Shown here: positions 1 through 11,700 of the stretch, piece after piece
Position numbering within the stretch: the stretch's first letter is position 1
How the letters are laid out: every line of letters starts with the position of its first letter
From: Macrostomum hystrix
Taxonomy: Eukaryota; Platyhelminthes; Macrostomidae
NCBI GenBank assembly: GCA_950097015.1
Contig: CATNEN010000002.1
Span: 930,001-994,000 of the forward strand
Direction of reading: 5' to 3'
DNA: 64,000 bases
Notes under the pieces: generated by a model
What the model saw: the letters and a program-made list of their open reading frames with translations, nothing else
Databases searched by the model: none
What the model was told of the DNA's origin: nothing
Translations under genes and position numbers: made by a program

Positions 1-2934
1 AGTCCCATGTTCATTCTCCGCACCGATTTGCGCCCTGATTTCGTCACCTAGATGAAAATCTCGGAAGAACCAAGCCGTACACCTACCGTCTTGCAAAGAA
101 GCAAATATTTTTGACACTCCGCGCCTCTCGGTAATGTCCGCCTCCATTAAGTTGTGTTCAGAGAGCGAGCACTGCTCGTAGTTCCCATTGTGAGGCAGAA
201 GATCTCTCTTCGCCTTCATCAGCTCATCCGGCCGAAAGAAAGTATCAAAACACAGGTTCGATACCCTAATGGGTCTAAAGCATCCCTTTTCTTGCTTTTT
301 TGGCTCCGACTCAATCTCAGCAGTTGAGTGCTGCAGAATCCGTGCCTTCCAGCTGCATATGGCCATCAGGAATTCCTTGTGAACTTCAGGCTTTCCGAGT
401 ATATTCATAGCACGAAACTTAATGTGCTTAGCAACCTTGGGCGAATGCTCAAGGAAATCGTGTTCGAAATAAATTCCTTCATCGTCCAAGGTCGAGATCT
501 GAACAAGAACTCTCTTTGGTCTCGCTGCTAGCTCCAGGCCGTAATCAGCACACGTGCAACTATCGTCAAGCTTTCGGCTCTTTTTCATCATAAAAGACAA
601 ATGTTCACAGACTCCTGTTATGTTAAAAACAGAATGGCTTGCTAACTTAGATTCTTCAAAGCCCTTTAAAGCCGAGCGAAGAGCTCGATGAACCATTAGG
701 TCGGCATAGCGTCTCATCGGACTCGTGAAGTGGACGTAGTCCTCCTTCTCCAGGCTGAAGTGGCGCCTTTGCTCCGACGTGCACTCGCTGTACTTTGCCG
801 GCTGGCTCAGCCCGTGCCAGTCGCTGATGGCCAGCCGTAAGTGTGGAAACCGTCTCTCGTCGTACAACAGCGATAGAGCGCCTTGCATATCGCCTCGCTG
901 ACAAAACGCTTTCAAGCTTTCTGCATCATCTTGATGCATTTGAAACGGCATATTCGAGTTCGGAACATCCTTCTCGACTAGATGCAATGCGCGACTCAAC
1001 TCGGCCGAGTGCTGCGCCTTGGATCCGTGTTTCTGCATCCATCGAGTCACGTCGATCTCACGCGGTCGCTGCTGCACTCGAATCGGATAGGCGGGAACCG
1101 AGTCCGCCCGCTGTCGCAGGAACTCTCCGACTGCTGAATTCGCCGCCACCATCAGCTCCTCGACAAGAGCGCTCGTCTCGGGGAACTGCTCGTCTCGCTG
1201 GCGCACAAACGCAGCCTGACCGAGACGCTTCACTCGCCACGCACGCGTCACTGACCACAGCCGAAGCAGCATGTTTGAGACGCGAGGCTCCACGGAGTCG
1301 GTGTTGCCAAGAATCACGCGTTGCACGTCCTCCTTGTTGAGTCTTTTGTCTGAGCGAATCAGTGTCAGGCACGGCCTCCAGTTCTCCACTACTCCATCGG
1401 CATTCATGTTGAACACCACTGACAAGCATCGCCTGTCCTGTCCTTCCACCAGACTGAGTGAGTTCTCAGCCAGTTGACGGGGCAGCATGTGGTTGGTAGG
1501 GACTCCTCTTTGTCTGGCTTCTTTGCTCGGATAGAATGTGGTCCCACGACGTCTGGCCTCTTGATCGATCGGAGTGTTTTCGCCAATGAACTCCGCCACA
1601 TCTGTGATGTGAACGCCGACAGTGAGTCTTCCATTCGCGTCCTCGTGCAAGCTGATGGCATCGTCCATATCCTTTGTCTCCGGGTTGTCGATCGTCACTG
1701 TCAGATGCTTTCGATAGTCTTTGCGATCCTTGGTTCTGATATTATTATTTACCAATTCAGAAATATGTTTTACTTCCCTCTTGGTATCTGCTTCATCTTG
1801 TGGAAATGGTATTCCGTGAATTAGGTGGAGTAGTTCGATTCCGTTTAAAAAGGAGTGGAGTTTCGAAACTACATGAATCACTTTGCCTCGTGGATAGTAC
1901 TTTTGCACAGGCCAATCCATGAAGCAAACAATAAAAAGGTATTGGCAGTTGTGTTTGGTAACTTTAAGTATCGACTTGCCTCTGAATTGGAACTGTCTTG
2001 TTGTTTCGTCGTACACTGGAGAGTAAATGGAAACCAGATTTTTGTTGGCATATTCATACGGCATTTCTTTCAACCGCTCTCTCTTAGTCGTGATACCAAG
2101 CTTTTTACGAAGTGATCTGTGGTTGGGAGACTTTCTTTTCTGAGAATTTTCAAAGCAAAGTCTTGCATACTTATTGTCGTATGAGATTTTCGGCACTGTG
2201 CTGCACAATGGACGCACGCACGTGCCTGGGGCGTCTAGCATCTCACAGACGAAAAGTTTGTAGCGCAAGTGTTCGCGTTGCTTCGAAACGCTGACAACGC
2301 GCCCACACGGTTCTGTGGTGCCTGTTGATCCAGTAGCTCCGGGTTCTCGACATGAAGAACGTAAGTTCTCGTCATTCATTATCTCGACAACTACTTCGTC
2401 ATCCTGGCAAGCTCTGCCACAGTTGCTCCGACCCTTTAGCTGAATCTTTGATATTCGGTCATCGATAGACAGCGGACGCGCCCAGCCAAGCTGAGGCCCT
2501 TCTAAATGAAGCTGGCAGATTTTGTACTTTTCCGGCTGATCATTCATCAAGCCTTGGAGTTGAGCGCGAGTCTTCATAGCCTGATATGGCGGGTTTTCCA
2601 TTAGCTTTCCCCAAAATACGCCAATAGGCTTAGGGACGCTTCTTCTGTCAATAATTTTCACCACAAACTGAGTGCCATGTGGGAGAGAAACTGGTTTGTC
2701 AAGCTGGACTTCTCTCACCGGTGAATTTTTGTCCACGGTCTTTGCTAGCAGGCACCTGCTCGCGTCAGTGCCCAGAGTGCATCGAATGTACTCATCGGGT
2801 TTGGATCTCAGCAGGTTTTTTAGATCGTTTTTTGGTTCCAGAATGCTACGCTCAAAGTCGTCCTCCACTTGACGGTTTTGAAACAATTTTGTTAGCTCTG
2901 CTAACTCGTGACTTTCTTGTTGCTCTTCGACCAT
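1..2934 (-). CDS. RNB-domain/SF1-helicase paralogue A (first exon, partial at window edge)
   Basis: This is an open frame of 978 codons from the ATG at 2934-2932 to position 1, with no stop, so the gene continues outside the window. The protein has an N-terminal region with two tandem KYKIC-type modules, then an RNase II-like (RNB) domain at about residues 415-750. The domain holds the four catalytic aspartates (TIDNPETKDMDDAIS) and the conserved arginine motif MRRYADL. These predict a 3'-5' exoribonuclease. By analogy with paralogues B and C, a UPF1-like helicase should follow in later exons beyond the edge. It lies head to head with B, 2.8 kb apart. The roughly 1.0 kb from 683 to 1695 is almost base-for-base identical to B 6935-7948, while the rest is only distantly similar. 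An insertion after the second module (ETGST-like, near 2310-2370) is unique to A. The family is HELZ2-like; its substrate is unknown. Confidence 0.85.
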   Translation of the reverse strand, partial: MVEEQQESHELAELTKLFQNRQVEDDFERSILEPKNDLKNLLRSKPDEYIRCTLGTDASRCLLAKTVDKNSPVREVQLDKPVSLPHGTQFVVKIIDRRSVPKPIGVFWGKLMENPPYQAMKTRAQLQGLMNDQPEKYKICQLHLEGPQLGWARPLSIDDRISKIQLKGRSNCGRACQDDEVVVEIMNDENLRSSCREPGATGSTGTTEPCGRVVSVSKQREHLRYKLFVCEMLDAPGTCVRPLCSTVPKISYDNKYARLCFENSQKRKSPNHRSLRKKLGITTKRERLKEMPYEYANKNLVSIYSPVYDETTRQFQFRGKSILKVTKHNCQYLFIVCFMDWPVQKYYPRGKVIHVVSKLHSFLNGIELLHLIHGIPFPQDEADTKREVKHISELVNNNIRTKDRKDYRKHLTVTIDNPETKDMDDAISLHEDANGRLTVGVHITDVAEFIGENTPIDQEARRRGTTFYPSKEARQRGVPTNHMLPRQLAENSLSLVEGQDRRCLSVVFNMNADGVVENWRPCLTLIRSDKRLNKEDVQRVILGNTDSVEPRVSNMLLRLWSVTRAWRVKRLGQAAFVRQRDEQFPETSALVEELMVAANSAVGEFLRQRADSVPAYPIRVQQRPREIDVTRWMQKHGSKAQHSAELSRALHLVEKDVPNSNMPFQMHQDDAESLKAFCQRGDMQGALSLLYDERRFPHLRLAISDWHGLSQPAKYSECTSEQRRHFSLEKEDYVHFTSPMRRYADLMVHRALRSALKGFEESKLASHSVFNITGVCEHLSFMMKKSRKLDDSCTCADYGLELAARPKRVLVQISTLDDEGIYFEHDFLEHSPKVAKHIKFRAMNILGKPEVHKEFLMAICSWKARILQHSTAEIESEPKKQEKGCFRPIRVSNLCFDTFFRPDELMKAKRDLLPHNGNYEQCSLSEHNLMEADITERRGVSKIFASLQDGRCTAWFFRDFHLGDEIRAQIGAENEHGT

Positions 2935-3690
2935 CTTGACTCGAGTCGGTCTCGAAGTCTGTTGGACTTTTTATTTATTTTATTCCTTCTTTTCGCGTGC
3001 GCGTTAGGATCAAAATCTATATTTGAGAGTCAATACTTTCTGCTTTCATAAGTTTGTGTCTCAAGTTTTATAGTATACTAACTGGCAACATTTCCTAGAA
3101 ATTTTGCTGCAGCATATTTCATCCACTGTCCGAACGTTTCATACTCGCTGCAGGTTACTATAGTTGTACTATATGGTTCTAGCTAAGCGCTGTACGTATT
3201 CCGTCTGGTAAAAATCTGTGTGCACAACGGGAAACGCACACTTCTAAAGTGAATCACTGTCATGTACAGTAAAGCGAGGAAGTCATAAAAGAGGTTTTCT
3301 ATCCACCCATTTCTCGTACTAGCCAGACATCCAGTCCAGCTGGCAGCTTTTACGAAATGCTAATTTTAGCCAGCCGTAAGGGACAAAATTTGCCATCGGT
3401 GCGACAGGCTAATTAAAATGCAGATATTAATTATGAGTCGCGGTATGCCAATTTAGACAAAATCGACACGAAAAGGCGGTTGGAAGCAGTTAATAAGTAC
3501 GAGCTATTAAAGTTTTTGAGTGGTTCTATGCCATGAGGATTTAGAAAACAAAATAAAAAAGCAGCTCAGCAGCAAAAAAATGGTGTCAGCCCCAAAAACG
3601 GTGCATCAGATGGCTCGCTAACTGTACACACGAGTGAAAGCAACATTCGGTGGGAGATAGGCTATCTCTGCGGCTCGGAATGCTGACCCT
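2935..3690. other. Start of shared upstream region of A and B, no gene seen
   Basis: No coding potential or recognisable element is apparent here. It is the left part of the 2.78-kb interval between the divergent starts of paralogues A and B, and so presumably contains the promoter of A. Confidence 0.5.
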
Positions 3691-3693
3691 GTG

Positions 3694-3745
3694 GCAGGGG
3701 TCAGCAAAACTTGGTCCGCGGGCCAGAGGCGGCCCTCGAAGATCC
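3694..3745 (+). mobile_element. Possible hAT-type transposon end
   Basis: The stretch beginning GGCAGGGGTCAGCAAAACTT, followed by CCGCGGGCCA and GCGGCCC, resembles the terminal sequence of many hAT elements (CAGGGGTC..CAAAC..GGCCCGCGGGCC). No matching opposite end or 8-bp target duplication was found by eye. If real, this is a fragment whose interior was replaced by the adjacent 16-bp satellite. Confidence 0.35.
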
Positions 3746-3802
3746 TACAGTCGGCCCGTTGCCCCCTTCCGAAACCTACTGTATCCATTATCATAAATTT
3801 TC

Positions 3803-5032
3803 CCGGTCTCATCTCTACCTTATCTCATCTCTCTGTCTCATCTCTCCCCTGTCTCCTCTCTCCCCAGTCTCATCTCTGCCCTGGCTTATCTCTCCCAGTC
3901 TCATATCTTCCCTGTCTCATCTCTACCTTATCTCATCTCTCTGTCTCATCTCTCCCCTGTCTCATCTCTCCCCAGTCTCATCTCTGCCCTGGCTTATCTC
4001 TCCCAGTCTCATCTCTTCCCTGTCTCATCTCTACCTTATCTCATCTCTCTTTGTCTGATCTCTGGCCTGTCTCATCTCTTCCCAGTCTCATCTCTCCCCA
4101 GTCTCATCTCTCCCCAGTCGCATCTCTCCCCAGTCGCATCTCTGCCCTGTCTCATCTCTCCACTGTCTCATCTCTCCCCAGTCTCATCTCTCCCCAGTCG
4201 CATCTCTGCCCTGTCTCATCTCTCCACTGTCTCATCTCTCCCCTGTCTCATCTCTACCTTATCTCATCTCTCTCTGTTTTATCTCTCCCCTGTCTCATCT
4301 CTGCACTGTCTCATCTCTCCCCTGTCTCATCTCTACCTTATCTCATCTCTCTCTGTTTTATCTCTGCCCTGTCTCATCTCTCCACTGTCTCATCTCTCCC
4401 CTGTCTCATCTCTACCTTATCTCATCTCTCTCTGTTTTATCTCTGCCCTGTCTCATCTCTCCCCTGTCTCATCTATGCCCTGTCTCATCTCTCTCTGTCT
4501 CTTCTCTCCCCTGTCTCATCTCTCTCTGTCTCATCTCTGGTCTGTCTCATCTCTTCCCAGTCTCATCTCTCCCCAGTCTCATCTCTCCCCAGTCTCATCT
4601 CTCCCCAGTCTCATCTCTCCCCAGTCTCATCTCTCCCCTGTCTCATCTCTCCCCTGTCTCATCTCTCCCCAGTCTCATCTCTCCCCTGTCTCATCTCTCT
4701 CTGTCTCATCTCTGGTCTGTCTCATCTCTTCCCAGTCTCGTCTCTCCCCAGTCTCATCTCTCCCCTGTCTCATCTCTACCTTATCTCATCTCTCTCTGTT
4801 TTATCTCTCCCCTGTCTCATCTCTCCCCAGTCTCATCTCTCCCCTGTCTCATCTCTCCCCTGTCTCATCTCTCCCCAGTCTCATCTCTCCCCAGTCTCAT
4901 CTCTCCACTGTCTCATCTCTCCCCAGTCTCATCTCTCCCCTGTCTCATCTCTGCCCTGTCTCATCTCTCCCCTGTATCATCTCTGCCCTGTCTCATCTCT
5001 CCCCAGTCTCATCTCATCGCTCCCCTGTTTGA
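3803..5032 (+). repeat. 16-bp minisatellite, (GTCTCATCTCTCCCCT)n
   Basis: About 75 units of a pyrimidine-rich 16-mer, with variants such as CCCCAG, TGCCCT, CTACCTTA and CTCTGTTT. Because 16 is not a multiple of 3, the long open frame seen through it merely cycles through phases and is not a gene. It sits between the divergent starts of A and B. The strand asymmetry (almost purely pyrimidine on plus) is capable of triplex formation in principle. Confidence 0.95.
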
Positions 5033-5710
5033 ATCGCTTTTTTCCAGCTCGACGTATTTAGATAGCCGCCAAGATGGATACATGGGTGGAAAAATACCTT
5101 AGTTTTAGTAGCTATCGACAGCAAAAAAATTAGCTCGTATAAACACTGCAGCTCGCTTTGTTCCAAATTTATTGGAAAACTAATAGGCTCTCAGAAGTCT
5201 GCACTCGCAATTTGCGCTGAGTCAGTGACGCAAGCCTTGTGAGCAGAAGATCCACGCGACAATAGAAAATAAGCAGTGCAGGGCTACGCTTGTACTCGTA
5301 CATTATTCAACGGACAGGGCGACATTCTAAAAAGCAAAGACACAGTTGCAGAACTGTACAATTGTCAATACAAAGGCAATTCCTGCTATCTTTTTTCTAA
5401 GCCGCCGACGCTGTACTTTGTACTCCAGTCTTGGGGTGGGTAGCTGCAGAATTTACTGGAAATTCCACGTACTCCTAGATTGAAAATTCTCTATAAATGT
5501 ATGCCTCATTTTGTAATTTTTTGGCTAAATATTTTTTTAACTTCGTGGACTATATTGTATCCTGAAGAAGCCGCTGTCTATAGCTGGTGACTAGAAATTC
5601 GGTAAGCTTCGTTTGAGTTCCACAATGCTTTGAATTAAGCACTCATTACTGCTCATATTGACCTTCATGTTCTGGTAAAAAAAACCGACTCCATCTTTCT
5701 TCCTCAGACC
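5033..5710. promoter_or_regulatory. Upstream region of paralogue B with splice acceptor next to ATG
   Basis: No gene is seen here. At the right end a pyrimidine tract and AG (TTTCTTCCTCAG, ending 5707) lie three bases before the ATG of paralogue B at 5711. This is a convincing 3' splice site, used either by a 5'-UTR intron or by spliced-leader trans-splicing. Confidence 0.45.
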
Positions 5711-8700
5711 ATGAGCAAGCCACCGGAGCCTGCAAATTTCCGGGATAAAAAGCTGCTCGAACTAGTGCACCTGTTTCACTATCGACAACAAGAGGACGAC
5801 TTCGAGAAAAGCATTTTGAATCCCGAAAACTGGCTTGCCAGCAAAGTGAGGGAATTTCCAGATAAGTACAAGATTTGCGTGCTAGGTCAGGATGCTGACA
5901 GTGATCAAATTGCTGTTCCCATCGATTCCGTTGGAGACTCCAAGCCGATACAAATCTACTTGGACAAGAAACTCACTATGACCCATGGATCGAAAATTGT
6001 CGTTGAGCTAACTCAATCCAACGCATTAGGCCAGTTTCGAGGAATATTTAAAGGTAGACTGCTGGACAAGCCTCCATACCAAATGAAGACCAAAGCGCAG
6101 CTGATCGAGCTGATGCAGCAGAGTCCGGAAAAGTACAAAATTTGTCGTTTGCAATTGGACGGACCGCAGCTCGGATGGGCCTACCCGCTCTCTTCCGAGG
6201 ATCCCATTCAGAGGATCCAGCTGAAAGGACGCAGCAACTGCGGCAGAGCGTGTGACGACGACGAAGTGATTGTCGAAGTGAAAGAAATAGACGAAAACGG
6301 AGTTGAGGCCCACGGAGCTGTGGTGGGAGTGTGGCGTCAGAAGGAAAAGCTGAAGTACAAGCTGTTTGTTTGCGAAGTCATTGAAGACTATGGGTCTCTA
6401 ATGAGACCCATATGCAAGAGTGTGCCGAAAATTTCGTATCTAAATCATTATGCGATCCGAATTCATCAATGGAAAATTAACCGCACTAGAACAGTTGCCG
6501 CGCTAGAAAGAATGTCGAGAGGAATGACTTCTACCGCCGAGGCCTTGTACCACGCAGCACATGATTATGCGAATCGCAATCTCGTATCTGTTTACGAACC
6601 TTTCGAGGATGATAGCACTGGAAAGATCTGCTTTCAAGAAAATAGAATTGAGAGGATACTAAAGCACGATTGTGATAGTCTCTTTATCGTTTGCTTTGAT
6701 GAATGGCCCGTGGATAGATGGTACCCACGCGGAAGAGTTGTCCACGTGGTGTCAAAAGAACAATCTTTTTTAAAAACACTAGATCTGATTCAGGTAAGGC
6801 ATGCCGTGCCCCCTCTGATCCAGTTAAAAACAAGCCCGATGACACGACAAACAATGGCAATTGAAAAACGAGCAAAGAAACGTGTTCATCATCAGTCAGA
6901 AGGCAGAATCGACTTCAGCGATCACTTAACAGTGACAATCGACAACCCGGAGACAAAGGATATGGACGATGCCATCAGCTTGCACGAGGACGCGAATGGA
7001 AGACTCACTGTCGGCGTTCACATCACAGATGTGGCGGAGTTCATTGGCGAAAACACTCCGATCGATCAAGAGGCCAGACGTCGTGGGACCACATTCTATC
7101 CGAGCAAAGAAGCCAGACAAAGAGGAGTCCCTACCAACCACATGCTGCCCCGTCAACTGGCTGAGAACTCACTCAGTCTGGTGGAAGGACAGGACAGGCG
7201 ATGCTTGTCAGTGGTGTTCAACATGAATGCCGATGGAGTAGTGGAGAACTGGAGGCCGTGCCTGACACTGATTCGCTCAGACAAAAGACTCAACAAGGAG
7301 GACGTGCAACGCGTGATTCTTGGCAACACCGACTCCGTGGAGCCTCGCGTCTCAAACATGCTGCTTCGGCTGTGGTCAGTGACGCGTGCGTGGCGAGTGA
7401 AGCGTCTCGGTCAGGCTGCGTTTGTGCGCCAGCGAGACGAGCAGTTCCCCGAGACGAGCGCTCTTGTCGAGGAGCTGATGGTGGCGGCGAATTCAGCAGT
7501 CGGAGAGTTCCTGCGACAGCGGGCGGACTCGGTTCCCGCCTATCCGATTCGAGTGCAGCAGCGACCGCGTGAGATCGACGTGACTCGATGGATGCAGAAA
7601 CACGGATCCAAGGCGCAGCACTCGGCCGAGTTGAGTCGCGCATTGCATCTAGTCGAGAAGGATGTTCCGAACTCGAATATGCCGTTTCAAATGCATCAAG
7701 ATGATGCAGAAAGCTTGAAAGCGTTTTGTCAGCGAGGCGATATGCAAGGCGCTCTATCGCTGTTGTACGACGAGAGACGGTTTCCACACTTACGGCTGGC
7801 CATCAGCGACTGGCACGGGCTGAGCCAGCCGGCAAAGTACAGCGAGTGCACGTCGGAGCAAAGGCGCCACTTCAGCCTGGAGAAGGAGGACTACGTCCAC
7901 TTCACGAGTCCGATGAGACGCTATGCCGACCTAATGGTTCATCGAGCACTCCGCATCTGTCTTGGGCGATTGAATGAACTATTTCAATTAGCTCTAGAAT
8001 GCGAACTGGCTAAAAATATCTGCGAGGCTCTGTCAGCAGCATCGATACGTACTCGTCGGTATCAAGTAAGCACTAAAAGTGCTGAAATAGCATTACTTTT
8101 AAGGTTAATGCCGAAAAAAGTAATTGTTCAAGTTTCGATGCTAGACGATGAAGGAATCGTTTTTGAGCACGAGATGCTTGACGGCGAGCCTAAAATTGCC
8201 AGACTCGTTCAGTTTCGATTCCTGAACCTTTGCGAAAAGCCTGAGGAAAAGGAGCCCTCTGTGCTAGTCGGCTGCAAGTGGAAGGCTCGAATACTTCGAC
8301 ATACCACAACTGTTGACGAACCGAGAACTGGGGAAGCACTCGCAGCAGCCGGTAGAACTTGGCATGATCCGATCAAGGTTGTCAGTGCATCGATTCTCAG
8401 AAGCTTTCGGCCTCGAGAGCTTCTGCTGGCAAAGGAGGAGCTTTTCAAAAATGAGTGGGACTTCTCGAAGTGCAGCATCTCGAGCGCCAAGTTCATGGAG
8501 GCTGATATTTCTGATAAGCGTGGCGTGTCAAAGGTCTACTCCACCACTGACGGTCACGGTAGCTCTGTGTGGTTCTATCGCGACATTCGTCTCGGTGATG
8601 AAATGAATGCCCAGATTGGATCCCAGAATAATCACGGAATGATGGCGCCGACGCTAAATCTCATCGAAATCTGTGACACCTTCTCAATTTGTCTCGCTCA

Positions 8701-11700
8701 CCGCCGTCGACCGGCTGACCGTTTCGAGCGAGTTGTTCGACGATACAGCCAACTTGTTTATCAAAGCATTGACGAGTACGTCGACATTTGGCAAAACATT
8801 GTTGCCTTGGAATCAGCCTCAGTGTCTATCGCAAACAACGAGACGTTTGTTCTGTGCGATGTTCCGCTATTGTGGCAGTGGGACCAGCGAAACAAACGAT
8901 GGCTTGGAATGTTTAACTTGACAGCCGACTTTTGCACCTCGAACAACCTGTCCTTCACAGACTCAGTTGTGATGGAGAAGATAAGCTCTTGGTCTAAAAA
9001 GATAGAGAAATTTCAGGACAGAGGACAGTCAATCGAAGATGTCTCTGATGCAGTGTTCTCGACAGCCATGAAGATGACGCGCTACTCAGAGTACATCTGC
9101 CTTCGCGCGAACATGAAATGTGCAGAGGCGGGTAACGACTACACATGGGTTGGACACGGAGGCGTTTTGCTTGTGTTCGACGGCCTTCACTGCCAGTCTA
9201 AAATGTGCAACAACAGGTCCTTGCACTTTTGCAACTTTGTTGTCTTTCAACTGAACGAGGTGAGCCCAGGTGAGAGTGCGCCTCAGGATGAGATCAGAGT
9301 CGCTACTGTGGAGCTAGTGATGAAGTTTCTGCCGAACAGAAGACACGAGCTGGTGCTGCAGGCAATGCGGCATCAAAGCGGAGTCAGCGCTTCGTGCTCT
9401 CTGGTTCGATGGGACCAGCAGAAGGACGCTGTTGGTGGTAAGCTTTGATTCTTTCACTTTCAGATTTCACTTCAAATAAAACGTCGCAGCCGCTTGGAGA
9501 ATTTAGGAAGATTTTTTTGGCAAAGGGGGTACTTTTGAGGAGATGCAGTACATGAGGAGACTAAAATAAAAAAAATTGAAATACAATTTCAGTCGACGCT
9601 TTGATCTATAAAACAACGCTAATGGAGAACAATGTTGATTCGTACGCGATTCACGTTACAAACAACGGGCGGAAGTCTGTTCGGACTGTGCCGTGCAACA
9701 AATGTCAGAATGACGCTCTCGAGAGGGCGATAGACAAGCGCGTTTCTCTCATTTGGGGGCCGCCTGGTAATCGAAATTCAGTTTCAGTTGATTTCTCACT
9801 TTTGATTATGATGATATAGGTTAATCTTTTTATTAGTTGCTTATTTTATCTCACTGGCTAGTGTATTAGCAGTATTGTCAGTCAAATTTTATTGCGCATT
9901 GCTTTAAATAATCGGCTTTAGGCTAGGCCAGTCAAAACACGCGAGTCAGTAGGTCAGCCAAACCACAGGTTGTCACACACCACAAATTTTCAGCAATGCG
10001 ACAGAGAAATTGATCTGATCAGAAAGCAGCATGGCAGGACCCTTGTGACAGTGCCATCACAGCACAAACAGTGCTATCGTCATAACTTATTGAGTCAAAA
10101 TCAGAACTTTGCATGGCCCTCTTTGAATAATTTTAGGTACAGGCAAAACCACCACTGGAGTGATGCTTGCCTTTTGGTTTTCGTTTATCAACCGATATCG
10201 CAGGGACGCCTTGCCGATGCCGGACTTTCAACAGCCAAGCGATGACGAAGAAGACGAGGACGACAATGAAGACTTAGAGACGGATTTTGAAGAGATCGAA
10301 GAAGTCGATGCGTCACTCACTGAAGCCAACCAAGACGGCTTCCAGACAGTACGCTATAGACATCGCCAGTCGCACAGCTCAACATCATCGACCGTTGTTT
10401 CTGACCGACGCAGATGGCAGAAGCTGGAGACGCGGGAGGTTCAGAGCCGACGCCAGATCCTGTGCTGCGGTCCATCGAACCGCTCAGTCGATGTGATTGT
10501 CGAAGCCTCTCGAGACCTTCTGCTGAACCAGTGTCCGTCAATGGTTCGCGTCTACAGCGAGCAGGTGGAGCGAGTTCACTATCCGATTCCCGGAGAGCTT
10601 GCCACTGCTGACGAAGTAGTCCCAGCGATGAGAAGGTATGCACTGCATGAGCTCATTCGGAGTGAGAACAGCGACGAAAGCTACATAATCTGCGGATTCG
10701 ACACGGCATTTCGCAAGTTCATCGGCAGCCCTGAAGAGCAGCCCATCACGATGGAACGCGCACTAAGAGAAGCAGCTGCGACCAACTCGCGCTTCGCTCA
10801 ATTTATTCGAAACAGACGACTTCGATCAACTCGGCGAGGCGCCTTGGAGCTCGCAGAAGAGGAGGCTGGCAGTGATGCACTCGTTCAGGGCTGTGTCAAG
10901 CTCTACAAAGATAAAGTGCTGAAAGCCAAGATGAGGGTGCTGCAGAACTTCGATGTCGTTCTGTGCACCACGTCTGTCAGCTGCAGCTCCGTTATCCAGC
11001 GCGCTTGTCGCTTCGTTCAGATCATCATCGACGAGGCGGGAATGTGCACTCAGCCGGAGCTGCTTGTTCCCATTGTTGGTCGATTGAGTGTCAACATCAC
11101 CGTTCCATCGAGTCTTGGCGCGAGCTCTCGTACCTTTGGAGGCACGGCCGCGTCACAATTTGCCGAGCGAGTTGTCCTGATCGGTGACCACAAGCAGCTG
11201 GCTCCGATCATTCAGAACAAGACGGCTGCAGAGCTGGGACTGAGCAAGACGTTTCTCGAGATGCACTGTCTCGACTCGGTTATGCTCAATCAGCAGTACC
11301 GCATGGTGAGTATTTGATTTGCTTATCTGCTCTGTAATGATAAACATAGTGTAAGGGAATGAATAATGATTGCGAAACTCGCTTACTTCTCAGCACCCGA
11401 GTCTGGCCGACTTTCCGTCCAAGCGCTTCTACACTGTCAGAGACTCTGGCGGACTGCGCACTCAGCCGTCCAAGTCTTGGACCGGAGTGCTCGATACTGA
11501 GACCAAGATGCAGGCAGGCTGCAGTTCCCAGTGGAATGGACTGAACTGGCACAAGCTGAATAAGGCTGAGCTCTTTGACAGCAAGGATGCCAGCGGAGTG
11601 AGACGTCATGGTCTACTGACGGAGCGCAACGCGAACGTGTTGCACGGATGCTGGCCAGGTGTGAGACGAGACAGGCCGTTCGACACGCTGCCAGATGTGC

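Noticed and set aside
3691-5061. 456-codon open frame rich in Ser/Leu/Pro
   Set aside because: It is a read-through of a 16-bp satellite whose unit is not a multiple of 3; no start context or domain.
7290-7787. 165-codon minus-strand frame, also found at 843-1340 (+) and 32235-32732 (-)
   Set aside because: Always antisense to the RNB domain core; its conservation follows from identity of the coding strand.
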